DNA of 64,000 nucleotides from Protonemura montana (GCA_947568835.1 OX387604.1:13545076-13609075); one strand, 5' to 3'. Shown: positions 13,858 through 26,690, counted from the first letter of the stretch. Translations and numbers: made by a program. The notes: generated by a model from the letters alone, not told the origin.

Positions 13858-16800
13858 CTTAAACAGATAAAGAGACAGTATTGTCAGTGATGTTTCTATT
13901 TTGCTGGAATGTATTTAATGTTGCCTCATACATTTTTTAGAGTAATATTTTTCTATTATGTAGAACCTGCAATCAAAGAAGTTGGCTATAAATGTTGTTT
14001 AGGCGTACAGTTGTGAAAACTGAGATTAAAAAAGAAATAAATGGCTCAAAACACCAGCGTTTGGTGTTATCGCTGATTTTTTATTTATTAATTTATTTTT
14101 GTTTATTTTATTTCCACAGAAACACATTGTGCTAGAAGGAATTGTCATTTTACATTTGTATGGGCGGTTAAAATTTTGTCAATAGTGTAAAAACAATGTT
14201 CAATGAGATAATTATTAAGCCTTCGGTTAAAATTATATTCCTTCTTCTCTTTCAGTTTTAGTGATAGTATATTGTGAAAAAAGCAGCCTGCCTATGGAGG
14301 TCCCTTCTTATAAATGAGGAGATTTGGTTTTTGTAACTTCAATTGATTCTTTCGTTTTGTTCCATAATATGCATTTGTCCTGTCCGAAGATAAGCTATTT
14401 TCACGTCGAATATATAAGATTACATTAAAAATATATAAACAAGTCAGAGTAAGTATCTTAAAACGTTTAAAAAAGTGTGTGCAGGAGTCTTTTATCCATG
14501 TCACAGCACATGGGTCACCACTAGCCTTTGCCATGAATCTAAGTGCAAGCTTATGACATATAAACAATCTTTTACATCTTGATGCACTTCCCCATAGGAT
14601 TACCCAATAGGATGGTCTTGATTCTATGTTAGAAAAATATACCAGCCTTGCAGTTTCCAGTGTCGTTATTTGCCTCAACCTTTTTATGAGGTAGCAGTCG
14701 CAGGCCACCTTTTTACTCAGGTTATTAATGTGACTTTCCCAATTTAAAGATTCGTCTATTATAATTCCCAAGAACCTAGTCTCAGTTTATCATAGTAAGT
14801 CATCATAGTCTCAGTAAATATGGTCAGAAGGCCAGTGCTAATGTTACACTGACTTCGCGAAAAATAGCCCTCAAATGATTTTACCGACACAAATGGAAGT
14901 CACCGTCGTTTTGAGTGTTAAGAAATTTAATTTTGTTTTTTCCCGCAGATTCCTATGCTAACCTCAACGATCGATATACTCTTACCGATATTTTCAATCG
15001 TAATTATTTAATCGTAGAGGCATGTAAAAAAGGACGGCCGCATGAGCCATAGGGTGGCACCTACCGTTACTACGCGTTGCTGGCTCGTTTGCTCAGCAGA
15101 AAGTTTAACATTAACACTGGTCCTCTGACTATATACTATCAATGGTGTTATCCACATGGCTTTCAATATGACACGTAATGATGCAAATAAAAATAAAGTT
15201 GTAAACATAAAATAAAATATTATCACTGCAAAACAGTTGTTAATGTGTACTAGAAAAATAAACTTGTTGCAATAGATTTTCGCTGTTTATGAATTTGTCT
15301 AAGAGAGTAGTGTGATGTACTGAGTTGTGCACTTTGCCATAGCTACAATAACGGACATCGAGCTAAAACATGGTGTTTGCCTTTTCTTATCCCACACACA
15401 GTAAACAAAGTGTTCTATACTTTACGATGAAATGCGAAGCGAGGGGTTTGTACTAAAGTGTGTTTTCTTAGTTGAATGGATCAGAGTGTGCATGCTCTCG
15501 CTCTCTCAGCAAACAATATTTGTACACACAAAGATGGCTGCCATTGAATTTGTGTTTACTCAATCTTGAAACTCGAGGCGATCTTCCTGTGCAATAACAT
15601 TGAAAATTCTGGCCCCGTCTTTGCATTAAGATTTGCGTTAGGCGAGCTTGAAAGTTTGGAAAGGCAGAGCCATCGGAAAGTGCGAGTAAAATTGATTTGG
15701 TCTAGTTTGGTCGGAAGTAGAAATGGAGCCTGGAGGCTGAAATGTCTCTTCCCTCCACTACTGGCTGCTAGTAGCTAGGGATGGAAGCACCCGCAGCGAG
15801 AAATTGAAATTCATGTTGATGCAACATTGATCAAAATGACCGCATAGCTGGTTTGCGTTACCAACTTTTATTAGATGAACGAGGGTACTTATAAAACTTA
15901 TGCTGTAATTTCCAGTCACATACCGTTTACAGAGCGTACTTTCTTCCTATAGATATAAAACTATTTTTGATGTTTTAATTGAAGACTGCTAGCAAATAGT
16001 TTTTACGCTTTTGAGCATGCTTTTTCTCGAAACACACGGATTCTTGAAGACTAGAAAGATTTCCTTAAGAAAATAAAGAAAATCTCTAAACATTTCACTG
16101 TAGTCGATAAATTATGGACAGCTTTTTCAATTTTACATTCTTTCCAAGATACTGCAAGGAAAAGTGCAAACGAATTTCAATTTATGGTTGAATACCCAAT
16201 GTATCTACCATCTTGATGTCGAGCGTCATTAATGAGGCTTTTAACAAACAGATATATAGCCATTCATTACAAAGGCTGATATGCTACAAGCTCCTGGCCG
16301 CCGGGCTGTGTTAGGGGATGCTGTCTTATGTAGTTAATTGTGTTACAAACAAAGAAGCGACAGTTTTACTTTAAGTCGAAAGAACACCCTCCAGTGAATG
16401 ACATCCAAAATAGAAAATAAATCAATACACAATTTGTCATTCTGGTAGAAATGTACCTAGATTGGGTAATTACAAGCAAAGTTGGTGAATCCTTCAAAAA
16501 ATTATACACAAATAAAAAAAAAACAAGTAAGTGATTAAATAAATAATTTAAAGGCACGATTTGAACGGTTTTTTATGATTTTTAAATGGACATTGTAGAT
16601 ACAAAACGGGTTTAAAATTATGGTTGTAACTAGGAAAATGTATTACCAAGCGTAGTTTTGTGTGAAAATGATCCTAATCCTATAAAGTTTTCATTCCTGT
16701 TTAATATCTCAATCAGTTCTGTTCCCATTCAGTTTATTCAATCGGTAGATCGGGCTCTGAATAGAAGATGCACTTGAAACGACAAAAGTAACAAAGCTCA

Positions 16801-19800
16801 CCTCTGAGACTAGTTCAGTGAAAGTTCGATGCCAAAGTTGAGTGCTGAAGTGAGCAAAGAGAAATGGTTTTGAACCTACTGCGATTGTCATACTCTCTGT
16901 TATAACGTGGCAACCCTATACTTGGTAAAACTACATTGAACTCTACGCTTTCGATTTCATGCAAATGCCGCCTGCACTATGTGGGTGTATATACGGCCCA
17001 TCGGCGCCTGCTTGGAGGCCTCAGAGCTCGAGTTAGGCGTCGGTGTCGGCGTCGATGTGACGGCTGGTTCACACAGATTTACATATTCAGACACTTCGTC
17101 AACACTTAAAAACTCGAAAATTATCTCATCCTTGTCTCGTTGTATGAAACTACTTTTTAAAGACATCTCGGTTGTATTTGAAATTTGTCAAGCAAAATCG
17201 TAAAACTCCTGGTGCATATATCAATTTTGGATTAATTTCCTTCGAAATGTCATGTCTTGTAGATGTTCGGCAAAAGAAACGATCACTTTGTTGATTCTCA
17301 TCCCCAACTCCTGGATCATTCGATTCATTATGAACACATATCACACGGTAAGCTTGCGGAATAGCCGGAGTTCAGACGGGGATTATTCAGAGTACGTGGT
17401 TTGGTGGAGGTGCCTTGTTTCAATCCCTGCTCTTAATTCTCTTATCTTTATCTGCGTACTACAAATCTTGCACCACATTGGTACACACTCCTCGAGGATC
17501 CATTTTAAAAGGATTTATGCTCTAGCTTAAAGTTTAGAAATGTCCTCCTCGGCTATCTTTGGTGGTTTTAGTTGATCCTATATAAGCCATGTGTGTATAC
17601 CCTCAACACCTTTCTACGTAGGTCATCGATCAATGTTGAAAATAAACCTCAGAACACTGATTTGTTTTCCAGACAGAAATAATTCCAGCTAATACATCTC
17701 TGTAGCAGCCTTATGTAATTCCAAGAACGGACAAGAAAAGTACAATGCTAACCCCTCGTGGGTGACGTTATATAGTATCACTACACGATAATATATTACC
17801 GCTTTAAACCGCTTTAACCGCTTTAAATATCTTACTAGGAAGCTAATTATTTCCCATTTTCATCTTTTTGTATCCTTGTATACTGGACTGAAATTTGATA
17901 AGTTTTGCTAAGGCTTAGCTGTGCTGGTGTTAGTGTTATACATATTACGGTGAAGATTATGATATTGGTGCTGTTTTAGAATCGTTGACAGCAATAACCG
18001 CCGTCTACCCTAGCATGTAGTGGGGGAGGGGGGTTAATTAAGCTAGGAAGCACCTTACCACCGCAAATTACACGCAATGAAAACCTCCCTCAAACTTCCC
18101 CATTAAAGTATCTGCTCAGCTATTCACTTTTACCGAAGCTGTAATATAATATAGTAATCTTTTGCTCGTTCGCCCCACGTTCAATTGCTTGAAATGATAT
18201 AAAAGCTTAATTTAATCGACGCTTGCTTTGCAATGTTTGTAAAATTCATTTTGATATTTTTCTAGCGTAATTGTGCTTTCCCGCAGTCTCTAGTTTACGT
18301 CAAAATGTTTTTTGTACGAAACTTTATTTTGCACTAAGCGTGTTGTCTATAAAATGTAATTTTGGTATCTTCCAGGAAGAAAATATTGGGAATTTTGCTC
18401 GAAAAGTATCCAAAATTGTCCCTAGAAATGTAAACGGCCAAGCCAACACGCCTCCAAGATTGCGAAATGATTTCTGAAATTCTGTGGAAACGTATTTAAC
18501 ACAAGATTTTCCAAACAAAATTGACAAACAGCTCTAACCATATTGTGAAAATGATATAAAAGCGATTTCAGTAATTTCTAAGCCTCGATTTATCATCATT
18601 AGGGATCGAATCTGAAAAAGTTTTATTGATTTCATTCGTTCACATGAAATAATCGAATGCTGAACCTGCAGCTATCAATTTATCCGACTATGTCAGCATG
18701 GGTTAAACGGAGTGCCAAGCTTTCAGCGTAAGTATATTATTCAATGTTGTTTCCAAGCCGTTTAAAGACCTGTCGTCCCTGATTTTGGATTTGTCATCAG
18801 ATAGCGACGAATCCTGTTACCTTCCAAATTACGTAAGCTTATCTGTATGGAAAGTGCACTGCTGAATATTTTGCTAGTTCTCAGTCAGCATTCACTGATG
18901 ACTACCCTCGTACGACAAGGATCTTATTTGAGAAGTTTTTAACTCTAGCTACGAAGCGTCCTATATTCCCAGTGAAATTAATTTAATCGTGAATGAAAAT
19001 GATATGCTTGGTTGGCTGGTAATTCGTCGAGAGAAACCGAGAAAATACTCTGTCTCGTGTAAAACGGAGACATAGAATTTCACAAGTACCCTGATTTTAT
19101 CAAGCTGGACCTGTGGAATAGGTATGTGCAAATCTGAATCACTTTTCCAATAGGTTTAGTTTTTAAAGGAATAGTATGCTTTAATTAAAATGGTTCAGCT
19201 TTACATCCCAAGGGGCAAACCGACATCAGTCGGAGGGGGTTTAAATATAATTATCCAGCATTTACTTTGTGATGGATTTCGGCATGTTTATAATTTCAAA
19301 TCAGAAACTTACCACCGTTTATTTGTTATATTATTTTGTTCCTTCATGCATGAAGTCAATCAACGTTCAGAAGGTAATTTAAAAAAAAACAAGATAATTT
19401 TATACCTAGGTAGACAGCATTGTGTAGCAAATATTTCCTCCGCTGAAACAGTCTATACACTGACGGTTTGAAAGACACGACTCATTTCTGAAATAGGTAT
19501 TTAAAATTGTGAGTTTATAGAGCTTCAATCGAGTAATTAAAACTTGTTCCGGCTTACCCCCTCTTTGTCCTCAATGTAACTCTTCAGGGATATGATACCT
19601 TCTCCTACCTAATGTTTTTGCCTACGCTTTGAAATCCTACTTGCTTATTTCTCATACTCTTGAATGCTTTCTGCGTATTGTTTCAGGGAATCAGACTTGG
19701 CTGAATCTTCAAGTACAGCCATTTATACACCGTCGTTAAATACATACGGATCTAAAACCCTCGACATAATCGCGGAATATCATTCAAAATATAACTAATG

Positions 19801-22800
19801 TCCAACCAAACCGAACACGTGTGGAATATTAATCGTGAACCTTCTCTGGCAAGCGCATTATAAATGGACAAGGAACTAAACAATATCTCCCCCTAAATAC
19901 TGCTTGCATAAATTAAATTGCGATAGTTATTCTACGTGTTAAATTTAGGTAGCGATGTCCCATGGATTTGAAAAGTCGAACTGTCTACAGGAACACCAAA
20001 AAATATTCTATTGTCGCTTTTCGCGATTGTAACTGACATATTTGTTTGGATTTCAGTCGAGCTTCAAGGCACAAACTTATGTTCTTCACTGGTGCGGCAA
20101 AGTTCTGTAACAATCACCAGACTCCGCAGCGAAGAAACAAGCCATAGTAATAATCTCACTTGAAAACTAAAACTTCTTAAAAATAAAATTGTGCGCAAAG
20201 ATATGAGAATGTCTCCAACACCGCGTACCACCTGCTAGTAAATTGTTAATTAAAGTCTTATCACTTCAATTATTAAGTGTGGAGTGCTTTGGACAATAGT
20301 CACTCCAGTTATACCAACCGTCTCATTTATCTCATTTACTAACAAACTTTCGTGAATAAAAAGTGTTTCTAAACAAATTCCGTACAGTCTCGGTACACTC
20401 TTCTTTCAGAAAGATCCGTAGACTTTTGTTTGACGTTAAACCTACCTTTATCAATCTCAATCTTGCAATAACGCGAATGCTAAAACGACTCCAACTATAT
20501 ATCAAACGCAGCTATATTTTCATTAAATGTGTGACGCTTTGACGCCGAGTGGGCGGCTGTTTCGTGTGGGGGGTGACGTCGGTGGCGTTTGGGGTGAGTG
20601 GGGTGTTGGTGGTGGCGGTAGTGGTGGTGGGGGGGATCCAGTTTATCGCTTGAATGGTTGCACCATAATCGCGACGAGCAGGACGACGTGCAGGAAGAGG
20701 CTGAGGACGAGAAGGACACCCGTCAAGGATCCGAGTCATAGCTGGAAAACTCGAATCTATTCCCCAGAACGCGCGAAGACCCGCGTGTATTAAGAACTTT
20801 GCCACACAAGAAAGGACAAGAAAGTTTTTTTTGTGCTTCGTTCGTTCGGCAGTTCATTTGGCGGTGGGATGCTGAATGAATTGAGTGACTAGCGTAGATT
20901 ACGTCTTTGGATTCATTTCTTCCACAACGAGATCGAATCTCTAGTTCAATCAGTATAAAAAAAAAATTTTGAAATGTTCCATCTTGAGGGGATTGTTGAT
21001 AGAGCTTTGAATGAGTCGCAAGATTTCAATATACTTTCATGTCAGAAGAAATACGTCACTTCGCGATGAGTCCAGACTATTTTTTCTCTTTTCTACCCGG
21101 CGCCATGAGTGTAGCTAGGCTTTGACACCTCAATTTAAAAAAAAAATGAATATATTAAAAATGAAATTACGAAACGCTATCGTTCTTGCATCGTATAGCG
21201 AAGTACTACACACGGCTTCTACTTCAAATATGAAGCACCAAATACTCTCAAAACTTGTGTCCGTAATGAAAATTGGCATTATTTTGTGCGCCCAATGAAT
21301 GCATTTGTCAATATGAGTGGGCTCTAGTGCCGATTGGCGACATGAGGGGAGGGTTGCATGTGTGGGGGGGAAGCGGGTGGGGTAGGATGGGGGGTTAAGT
21401 CGCCCCCGCACCCGTAACTTCTCAGAGCGGACATGAGAGCCACTCGAACAAGACATCTAAATCCAAAGTATTTACCTTTCCCAAGTGCATAATATGACGA
21501 AAATTTGATTTCATTCAGACATGGTCTTCACGCCCCCATACCCCCAAAACCCCTCACATGACGTCACTAGATCGACTCTTGACCTCAGAGAGTAATTCGT
21601 CAGACAAAGGATCTCCCTTGACACCACTTCCGGTTTTACTCTAATCTTGTGTGACGTCATTAATTCTTCTTACGTCAACCTATGTCCCTTTTATCGCGGT
21701 GACGGCTGTAATCGATTCTTCGCTGGAAGAAAAGACACTTTCAAACGTAATAGTTTTTTCTACAGACCTTTTCCTAAATTAACAGACAGTTTTATTATGT
21801 TAGTCACTTCCGCTTTCTTACTAAAAACGAGCAAATAATTAATATGTAGATTGATAATGTTAAAAAATAAATATACAGCTTACTGGCAGATTCGAGCTGC
21901 TATTTTCAGAATGTATACCTAATCTAAGTTTCCTCGAATCCGAGGACTGAAATGTGGTATGTGATAGGTACTGACTCCATCACTCACAACCGACGAAGCA
22001 CTTGTGCAAATGAAAAACTCGTGCTTTATCCAAATAAACGTGCTCTCGTTGCACATAATAATTTCATTGTTCGCTAGTGCGACACCCTGCTCACGCTTAA
22101 TGTAGTCATTTTCAGACGAGGCTGCCTGAATTGCCCTGCGGCGGCGGCGTCGGCGACGGCGGCGTCTGAGGCGTCTGTGCAGGATAATTCTGTTCGGGTG
22201 ACGAGGAAGGGCTTTGGGGAGTTTTTAATAATGAGGGTGGAGTATCCCAAGCCAAAATTTACCCTCCACTTGCCCAGGGGGTGCTAATAGAGCATTGAAT
22301 ATTGGCATCAAATGGAAATTGTTACATAGTTGTCAGTTGAAAGCCTGCCGATTACAGTTTCTACGTGTTCAAGGAAATATCAATTCACAGAAAGACGTTT
22401 TACACTTACTTTTTATTGCGTATTTACTGGCGTTTGAATCGAACGCATTCGATATTGAATCAACAAAACAAGATATTTTGTTGGTTTCCTTTTCTCGTGT
22501 GGTGGTTCAATCATGTTTCAATGTCGTTACTTATTTATTTGGTGTGGTTATGTCAATAGGTGTACTAAGACATTTTTCAATCTTTCTTGGAGATTGTGGC
22601 CTTGATAAGAGTCGCCCTTTCTGGGGGGTGATAAATGTGTATGTACACGAATCGGATTGTGCAATGCTTTCAATTCCATCATTTATAGATTTAATTATGT
22701 TCGCAACGTTACTTTTTATACCGTACAGTTATACCGCTGGAGAAGCCTATATACGGTGGCAGTCAATCGTGCCATGTTTAAAGGTAATAACTTTGAGCTG

Positions 22801-25800
22801 TTAAAATGAAAAAGCAAAAGCAAAATGACATATTTACTATAATGGTGTATTTTCTGCTTTTGCTTAGGAATGGACCTTTGACATGCTGGGTTGTTTTTCA
22901 GAAGAAAATAGAGTCCTTTGTTTAATCAGGGGTTGAAACTGTGATGAAAATTAGTGCTTTTTTTCCTTTTACCAACGCAATTTTTTTGTCTTTTCAAGGG
23001 GAATGCTAAAAAAATAAATATTATATGCCCGTGGACGGGAAAGATTCAAAGTTATATATATAATTCATTAAAAAGCAGGACTATTTATGACATCGATATT
23101 CGACATTATATATTCGCCCTAAGTTATTTAGCAAAAGATTAGTCCACAGTCGCGCTTGAAACTACATTTGTTCATGTAGTACAAAAGCTACACACACAAT
23201 ACCAAATTGACGTGTTAATTTACTTAAAGAATGAGGTATAATTATGTACAAATTAAAATGAGGGGGACAAGACAAGCCAGCCATAGAACGGTGAAATAAA
23301 ACCCTAATTTGAAATCGATTGGGTTCAATTAGGCATGCGTAAGCGGCAATTTAGACTCCACTGTGCTGACAACATTTTAAATTACCACCTGGAAAACTTT
23401 GTTAGTCGGAAATCGTGATTTCCTTCCGCATTTTCTTCAATTATGTGCCGGCTGCCAACTGTGGCGCGTTACAAAGAAAGAATTTCTAGAGTCACTCGCT
23501 CAAAATGTCACGTAACACAAGTAAATGTGTTAGAGTTTGAACAATGCACAATATTGTCTCGATAGATCAGGGGTCTCACAATGCCTTTGTTCATCACATC
23601 ACAGGCACTCGTAGCAATTTGAATTGATTGCACCTTTCCACGGCACAATATACCGCCATAGTTCCCCGGTTTTACGCTTCTAAGGTCCTATAGTTCTGTG
23701 TTTGCCAAACTTTCCTCAGATGTACATTCTACGGGAACGAATTCACGCAAGTTTGCTGATTCCCGAATTATTTTCTATAACCTGCCCTGTTGATTGAACT
23801 TTTATGAAACAACAACTTAAGGAATGAATACTAGCAAGTTTTCGCTCTCATCTAGGCGATATTTTTGAAGTGAAGAAGGTTAAATTGCTCACCTCAGGGC
23901 TTTATGGCTCATAAAGTAAGTTATGAGCCACAACACGTTGAGTCCACAACACGCTTAAAATGAATTTCATTTGTTGTTTTGTCAAATGTTTTGCTCTCGA
24001 ACTTAAAAGAAGAAAAATATCTGAGACAAAAATGTTGTAGGCTTTCTTATGGTTGTGAAACACAAACTTGGCAAATTATGAGAAAGAACTTAATGTTTTG
24101 AAATTAAAATGTCAAAATAAAATCTAACTGATCTTCACACGAAACATTTGGAAAGAGAAGCTTATTAAAGCGTTTAGATCGACAAGTTTCATGTGCAACA
24201 GAGTGAAAGCAGAGTGAAAGCGAGTGGTAGGTATCGAGTGGAGGGTGCATAAGAGTTTCGCCTCAGCAAAGTGAAAGTAACTACATTACTTCCGGGCCAA
24301 AGCTACGACCAATCGTTGCTTCCGGTCGAATGGTCGCCGCGCAGAGTGATAGTTGTAGCTAACGATGCGTCAACGTTTTACTTCATTAGAAATGCCACTG
24401 GCAGGCAGAATTCCCCCAATTACTCTTGTTTTAATAAAAGTATGTTTTTTTAATGCCTCGTGCATACAAACTAATATTTGTAAGGTATACGACTTTAAAG
24501 TGAACGTATATAGTCGTTTATATCGGGTTTCAGTGAGGGTCCGACATGGAATATGAATTGTTGCTTACGACAACGGAGCTAGAAAATTGCGTTTGAAGTT
24601 ATACTCGCTATAATCGTTTCGTTTGAAGTATTTTAAATTCGGCCTTTTGTATGTAATTTTCCTCTAGGGGTAAACTCCCAAAGCTGCTACAGGGAGACAT
24701 ACTCTGCCATAACCCCAAGCTCGCTTCTCTAATATAATTGCCTTGGAAAGTTTGAACGTAAAGATAGCTATATTATTAATATCTCCACCTTATATTGAAT
24801 TGTTCTTCGCTATAGATGCTAAATATCTTTTTATAGTCATGGGAATAGAGATACTCCCGCCTGCCTGATTTTGGTGGATCCTAAACCAGCAGCCATTGGG
24901 CATGAGATGTGTAATGAACCAAAATAGTTGGCTAGTTGTTAGATCGTGAAATGTGAAATTAGCATCAAGTGAAAGGGTAGCCAGCCTAGCTTGCCCTGCC
25001 GTTGATTGGCGAATTATGATTCGACCCTCTTGCTTCTTGAAAAGTTCATACGCAAAATTGCACAAAGTTAATTAATAGAAGGTATTCAACATGATTCAAT
25101 TGTAAATTTATTTATGCGTAATAAACGGATGAAATGAGGTGTTTTTTTAAACTTGTTCAAAGAAAAGTGTTAGTGAAATTGTAAAAGCGGCGTTCAGTGT
25201 ACTATACTAGATTGCATCCACCATGTTTACTATAGAATACAAAGTTGGTGCTCTTGCAAATTATCATGACTCGACTGTTTTTGTAATGTTGGTTTTATGA
25301 GCCCCTTCTTTTTTTTTGTAGAAAATAAGTAATTACTGCACCGCTCATTATCAGAGTTGTGCCTCTGTGGAGCCCGTTTGGTGACACTCATATGAGTGGT
25401 TGACTCACGCGTTCACGCATGGCGCTACGCATTACGCAACGCAGTCAGCAAGCTGTAGGTAATGAATCTCATAGCTGCTTCGTGTACGCGTTGTTTGTGA
25501 TTTACTTTGCGTACGTGTCAAATCCACACTATAGTTTTAATAAATGGCACTTAATCTCTTGCATGCACATTATGTGAACAACACCATTCCGACTTAATTT
25601 ATAATTTGATAAAATGCTACACAACAAACAAAAACACACAATTTCTTTTAGGAAGAAAATACTACTCTATAATTATTAAGTACCCAGAAAATGAACTTAC
25701 CGAGTAACTTCATAACCTCTTCTTGACTTATGAACAAATTTAAATGGGCATCGTTGCGTGGTAGTAGACATAGTATAGCACAGAGAACACCAATATATAA

Positions 25801-25815
25801 CACATGTCTACTCAT
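13730..25815 (-). CDS. RYK: RYK/Derailed Wnt-receptor homologue, 5' part of gene (two exons)
   Basis: This is the N-terminal part of an atypical receptor tyrosine kinase that binds Wnt ligands through a WIF domain at the cell surface. Exon 1 (25815 down to 25701) encodes the start Met, a hydrophobic signal peptide and the motif HLNLFISQEEVMKLL. Exon 2 (13857 down to 13730) continues in phase with LSAELFYVRDGVVNTYAMNF and VPANVTDLVFSWQ, the conserved first half of the RYK WIF domain. Exon 1 ends in phase 1 at a GTAAGT donor, and exon 2 joins to complete Gly-Leu-Ser-Ala-Glu. Exon 2 ends in phase 0 at another GTAAGT. The 81 residues fit the insect-type Derailed N terminus better than vertebrate RYK. 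The rest of the WIF domain, the membrane segment and the pseudokinase domain were not found and should lie to the left of the window. The intron is 11.8 kb. Family identity is well supported from sequence pattern alone; no database search was done. Confidence 0.85.
14078..14790 (-). mobile_element. 5'-truncated non-LTR retrotransposon (LINE), ORF2 C terminus and 3'UTR
   Basis: The minus strand from about 14789 to 14145 encodes the C-terminal part of a Jockey/CR1-type ORF2, just after the reverse-transcriptase palm. It opens with TETRFLGIIIDESLNWESHI, the usual FLG-hhhD signature, followed by a long amphipathic region. An in-frame TAG at 14292-14294 follows Lys-Lys-Gly-Pro-Pro where related elements have a Tyr. 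After it the same frame continues to a natural TGA at 14145-14147, including YLIEHCFYTIDK. A short 3'UTR and an A/T-rich tail (about 14078-14113) follow. The catalytic domain is missing, so it is a 5'-truncated dead copy inside RYK intron 1. Confidence 0.8.
14145..14789 (-). pseudogene. LINE ORF2 C-terminal remnant with one nonsense codon
   Basis: A single open frame of about 215 codons is interrupted only by TAG at 14292-14294. The downstream segment (AGCFFHNILSLKLKEKKEYN and on) is in the same frame, so one Tyr-to-stop substitution explains the break. This points to a relatively young insertion. Confidence 0.75.
14800..17034. other. No recognised gene; RYK intron 1
   Basis: AT-rich intronic sequence. 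Short open frames at 15566-15778 and 16366-16891 have no recognisable domains. No strong repeat family was seen. Confidence 0.5.
16957..17166 (-). other. Unrecognised 69-codon ORF containing the Thr-Pro repeat
   Basis: An ATG-to-stop frame with a plausible soluble composition: an acidic stretch DKDEIIFEFLSVDEVSEYV, then a TPTPTPN linker. No family was recognised. It could be a chance frame or a small exon and lies inside RYK intron 1 on the same strand. Confidence 0.15.
17035..17058. repeat. GC-rich GGCGTC/GGTGTC hexamer island
   Basis: A short tandem array of hexamers, the reverse complement of the ACGCCG islands elsewhere. On the minus strand it lies in a 69-codon ATG-to-stop frame (17166-16957) and is read as Thr-Pro repeats. 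Confidence 0.55.
17263..17347 (+). other. Candidate plus-strand exon, unrecognised
   Basis: An acceptor (CATGTCTTGTAG) is followed by 85 bp with an open frame starting MFGKRNDHFVDSHPQLLDHS and ending CACACG|GTAAGC (phase 1). It could follow the 12010 candidate in phase. No family was recognised. Confidence 0.22.
17798..17827. repeat. 10-bp tandem repeat ACCGCTTTAA, three copies
   Basis: Three consecutive copies, the last with one base change. Confidence 0.85.
17828..22137. other. No recognised gene; RYK intron 1 with a GC-rich patch at 20.53-20.80 kb
   Basis: Mostly AT-rich. At 20530-20800 the sequence becomes GC-rich, with GGT/GGC triplet runs. Several frames are open there on both strands: a 97-codon minus frame rich in Thr-Pro, and a plus frame with Gly runs. 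Overlapping open frames in all directions are a composition effect, so no gene is called. Confidence 0.45.
22138..22176. repeat. GC-rich (GGCGGC/GGCGTC)n island
   Basis: Triplet and hexamer array (GGCGGCGTCGGCGACGGCG and on) in AT-rich DNA. On the minus strand it is read as poly-Arg or Pro-Thr-rich, depending on frame. Confidence 0.6.
22177..25700. other. No recognised gene; RYK intron 1
   Basis: Includes a 169-codon plus-strand frame from a TTG (22295-22804) with no domain, no good start and AT-rich composition; a frame of that length can arise by chance in this much sequence. Otherwise featureless. Confidence 0.45.
25701..25815 (-). CDS. RYK: RYK exon 1: start codon, signal peptide, start of WIF domain
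   Basis: The ATG is at 25815-25813 on the minus strand. It is followed by a signal peptide with a hydrophobic core (VLYIGVLCAILCLLP), probably cleaved near Asn-Asp-Ala, and then the mature start HLNLFISQEEVMKLL. The exon contributes 38 codons plus one base and ends at CTCG|GTAAGT. The frame upstream offers no better start. Confidence 0.82.
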
Positions 25816-25960
25816 CGCTGGGTTTTATGTTCACGCTTAAAGTTTTCTTTTATAATAAAATAAGTTATTGTCGGAGAGTGAACCAGTGGTGCTATGTATT
25901 TCGTTTGAATACCAACTGCTTCAAAGTAACTGGTTGTCACATTTCCCGCCGCGCGAAGCT
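25816..25960 (-). promoter_or_regulatory. Putative RYK 5'UTR/promoter with E2F-like site
   Basis: About 127 bp upstream of the RYK start codon the plus strand reads ATTTCCCGCCGCGCG (25941-25955), matching the E2F consensus TTTSSCGC and lying in a short GC-rich patch in otherwise AT-rich DNA. Position and composition suggest a promoter-proximal element; no TATA box is clear. Confidence 0.3.
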
Positions 25961-26660
25961 TTGCGACGCCTATATTTGACTGAAGATGCCTGTCTTGAAG
26001 GCAAGAGCGGGTGTTAAGAAGCTGATCTTATTCAGCCAAATCACATTTTATGCAGACACCGATATGAAGAGGGGGTGGAGGGGGGAGAGGTGCTAGGAGA
26101 TCTTTGATTTGATGCAAAATTGCACTTGACTTAATAAAACGCCGCTTTGCAATCGGTAACTCCTCACTGGATGGTAGATTATTATCGTTTTTGCAGTAAA
26201 ATTTCCGATATTTTTGACACGTGAAAGTTACTAGTAGTTATAATTGTTATTCCGTAGAGCTTTTTTTTCAAGCAGGTCACATCGCAAAGCGTTACTTTAA
26301 TATAAAACACCTAATGTTTTGGTAATAACTGTAAGCAAAAATTAACAATAAAAAAGAAATCACGTGTTTTTTTATTTTTTTTTATTACAGAACTTTTCTA
26401 ATCATGAAATCTGTGCACACTTGAAAACGAGACTAGTTTCTTAAGAATGTCAACCGTCGCGAAATCAGCGGCGCGAAGTGGTAGAAAGTGCACCAGCAAA
26501 AGATCGGAGAGTGAAGGAAGTGTAGAGCGGGAGCGGCTCGCTTGCCGTCAGTGCTGGGGGCACACCACGTTTCGACTGCTACCATGCTAGCGCGGGTACC
26601 TAACAGCACCCCCAGCCCCCACCCTACACCGCTCGACCGCGGGAACGTGAACAAGGGATG

Positions 26661-26690
26661 AACGCCGACGCCGACGCCGGCGCCGACGCG
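26661..26690. repeat. GC-rich (GACGCC)n island
   Basis: GACGCCGACGCCGGCGCCGA-type array next to a GC-rich stretch. On the plus strand one frame reads Thr-Pro-Thr-Pro-Thr-Pro-Ala-Pro. Confidence 0.6.

Noticed and set aside
20512..20805. Overlapping open frames in a GC-rich patch, one Thr-Pro-rich and one Gly-rich
   Set aside because: Frames are open on both strands at once because stop codons are rare in GGT/GGC repeats; no start, splice site or homology supports any one of them.
22295..22804. 169-codon plus-strand open frame, the longest uninterrupted frame in the window
   Set aside because: It starts at a TTG, has no recognised motif or splice context and is AT-rich. A frame of that length is not unexpected by chance in 128 kb of double-strand reading.
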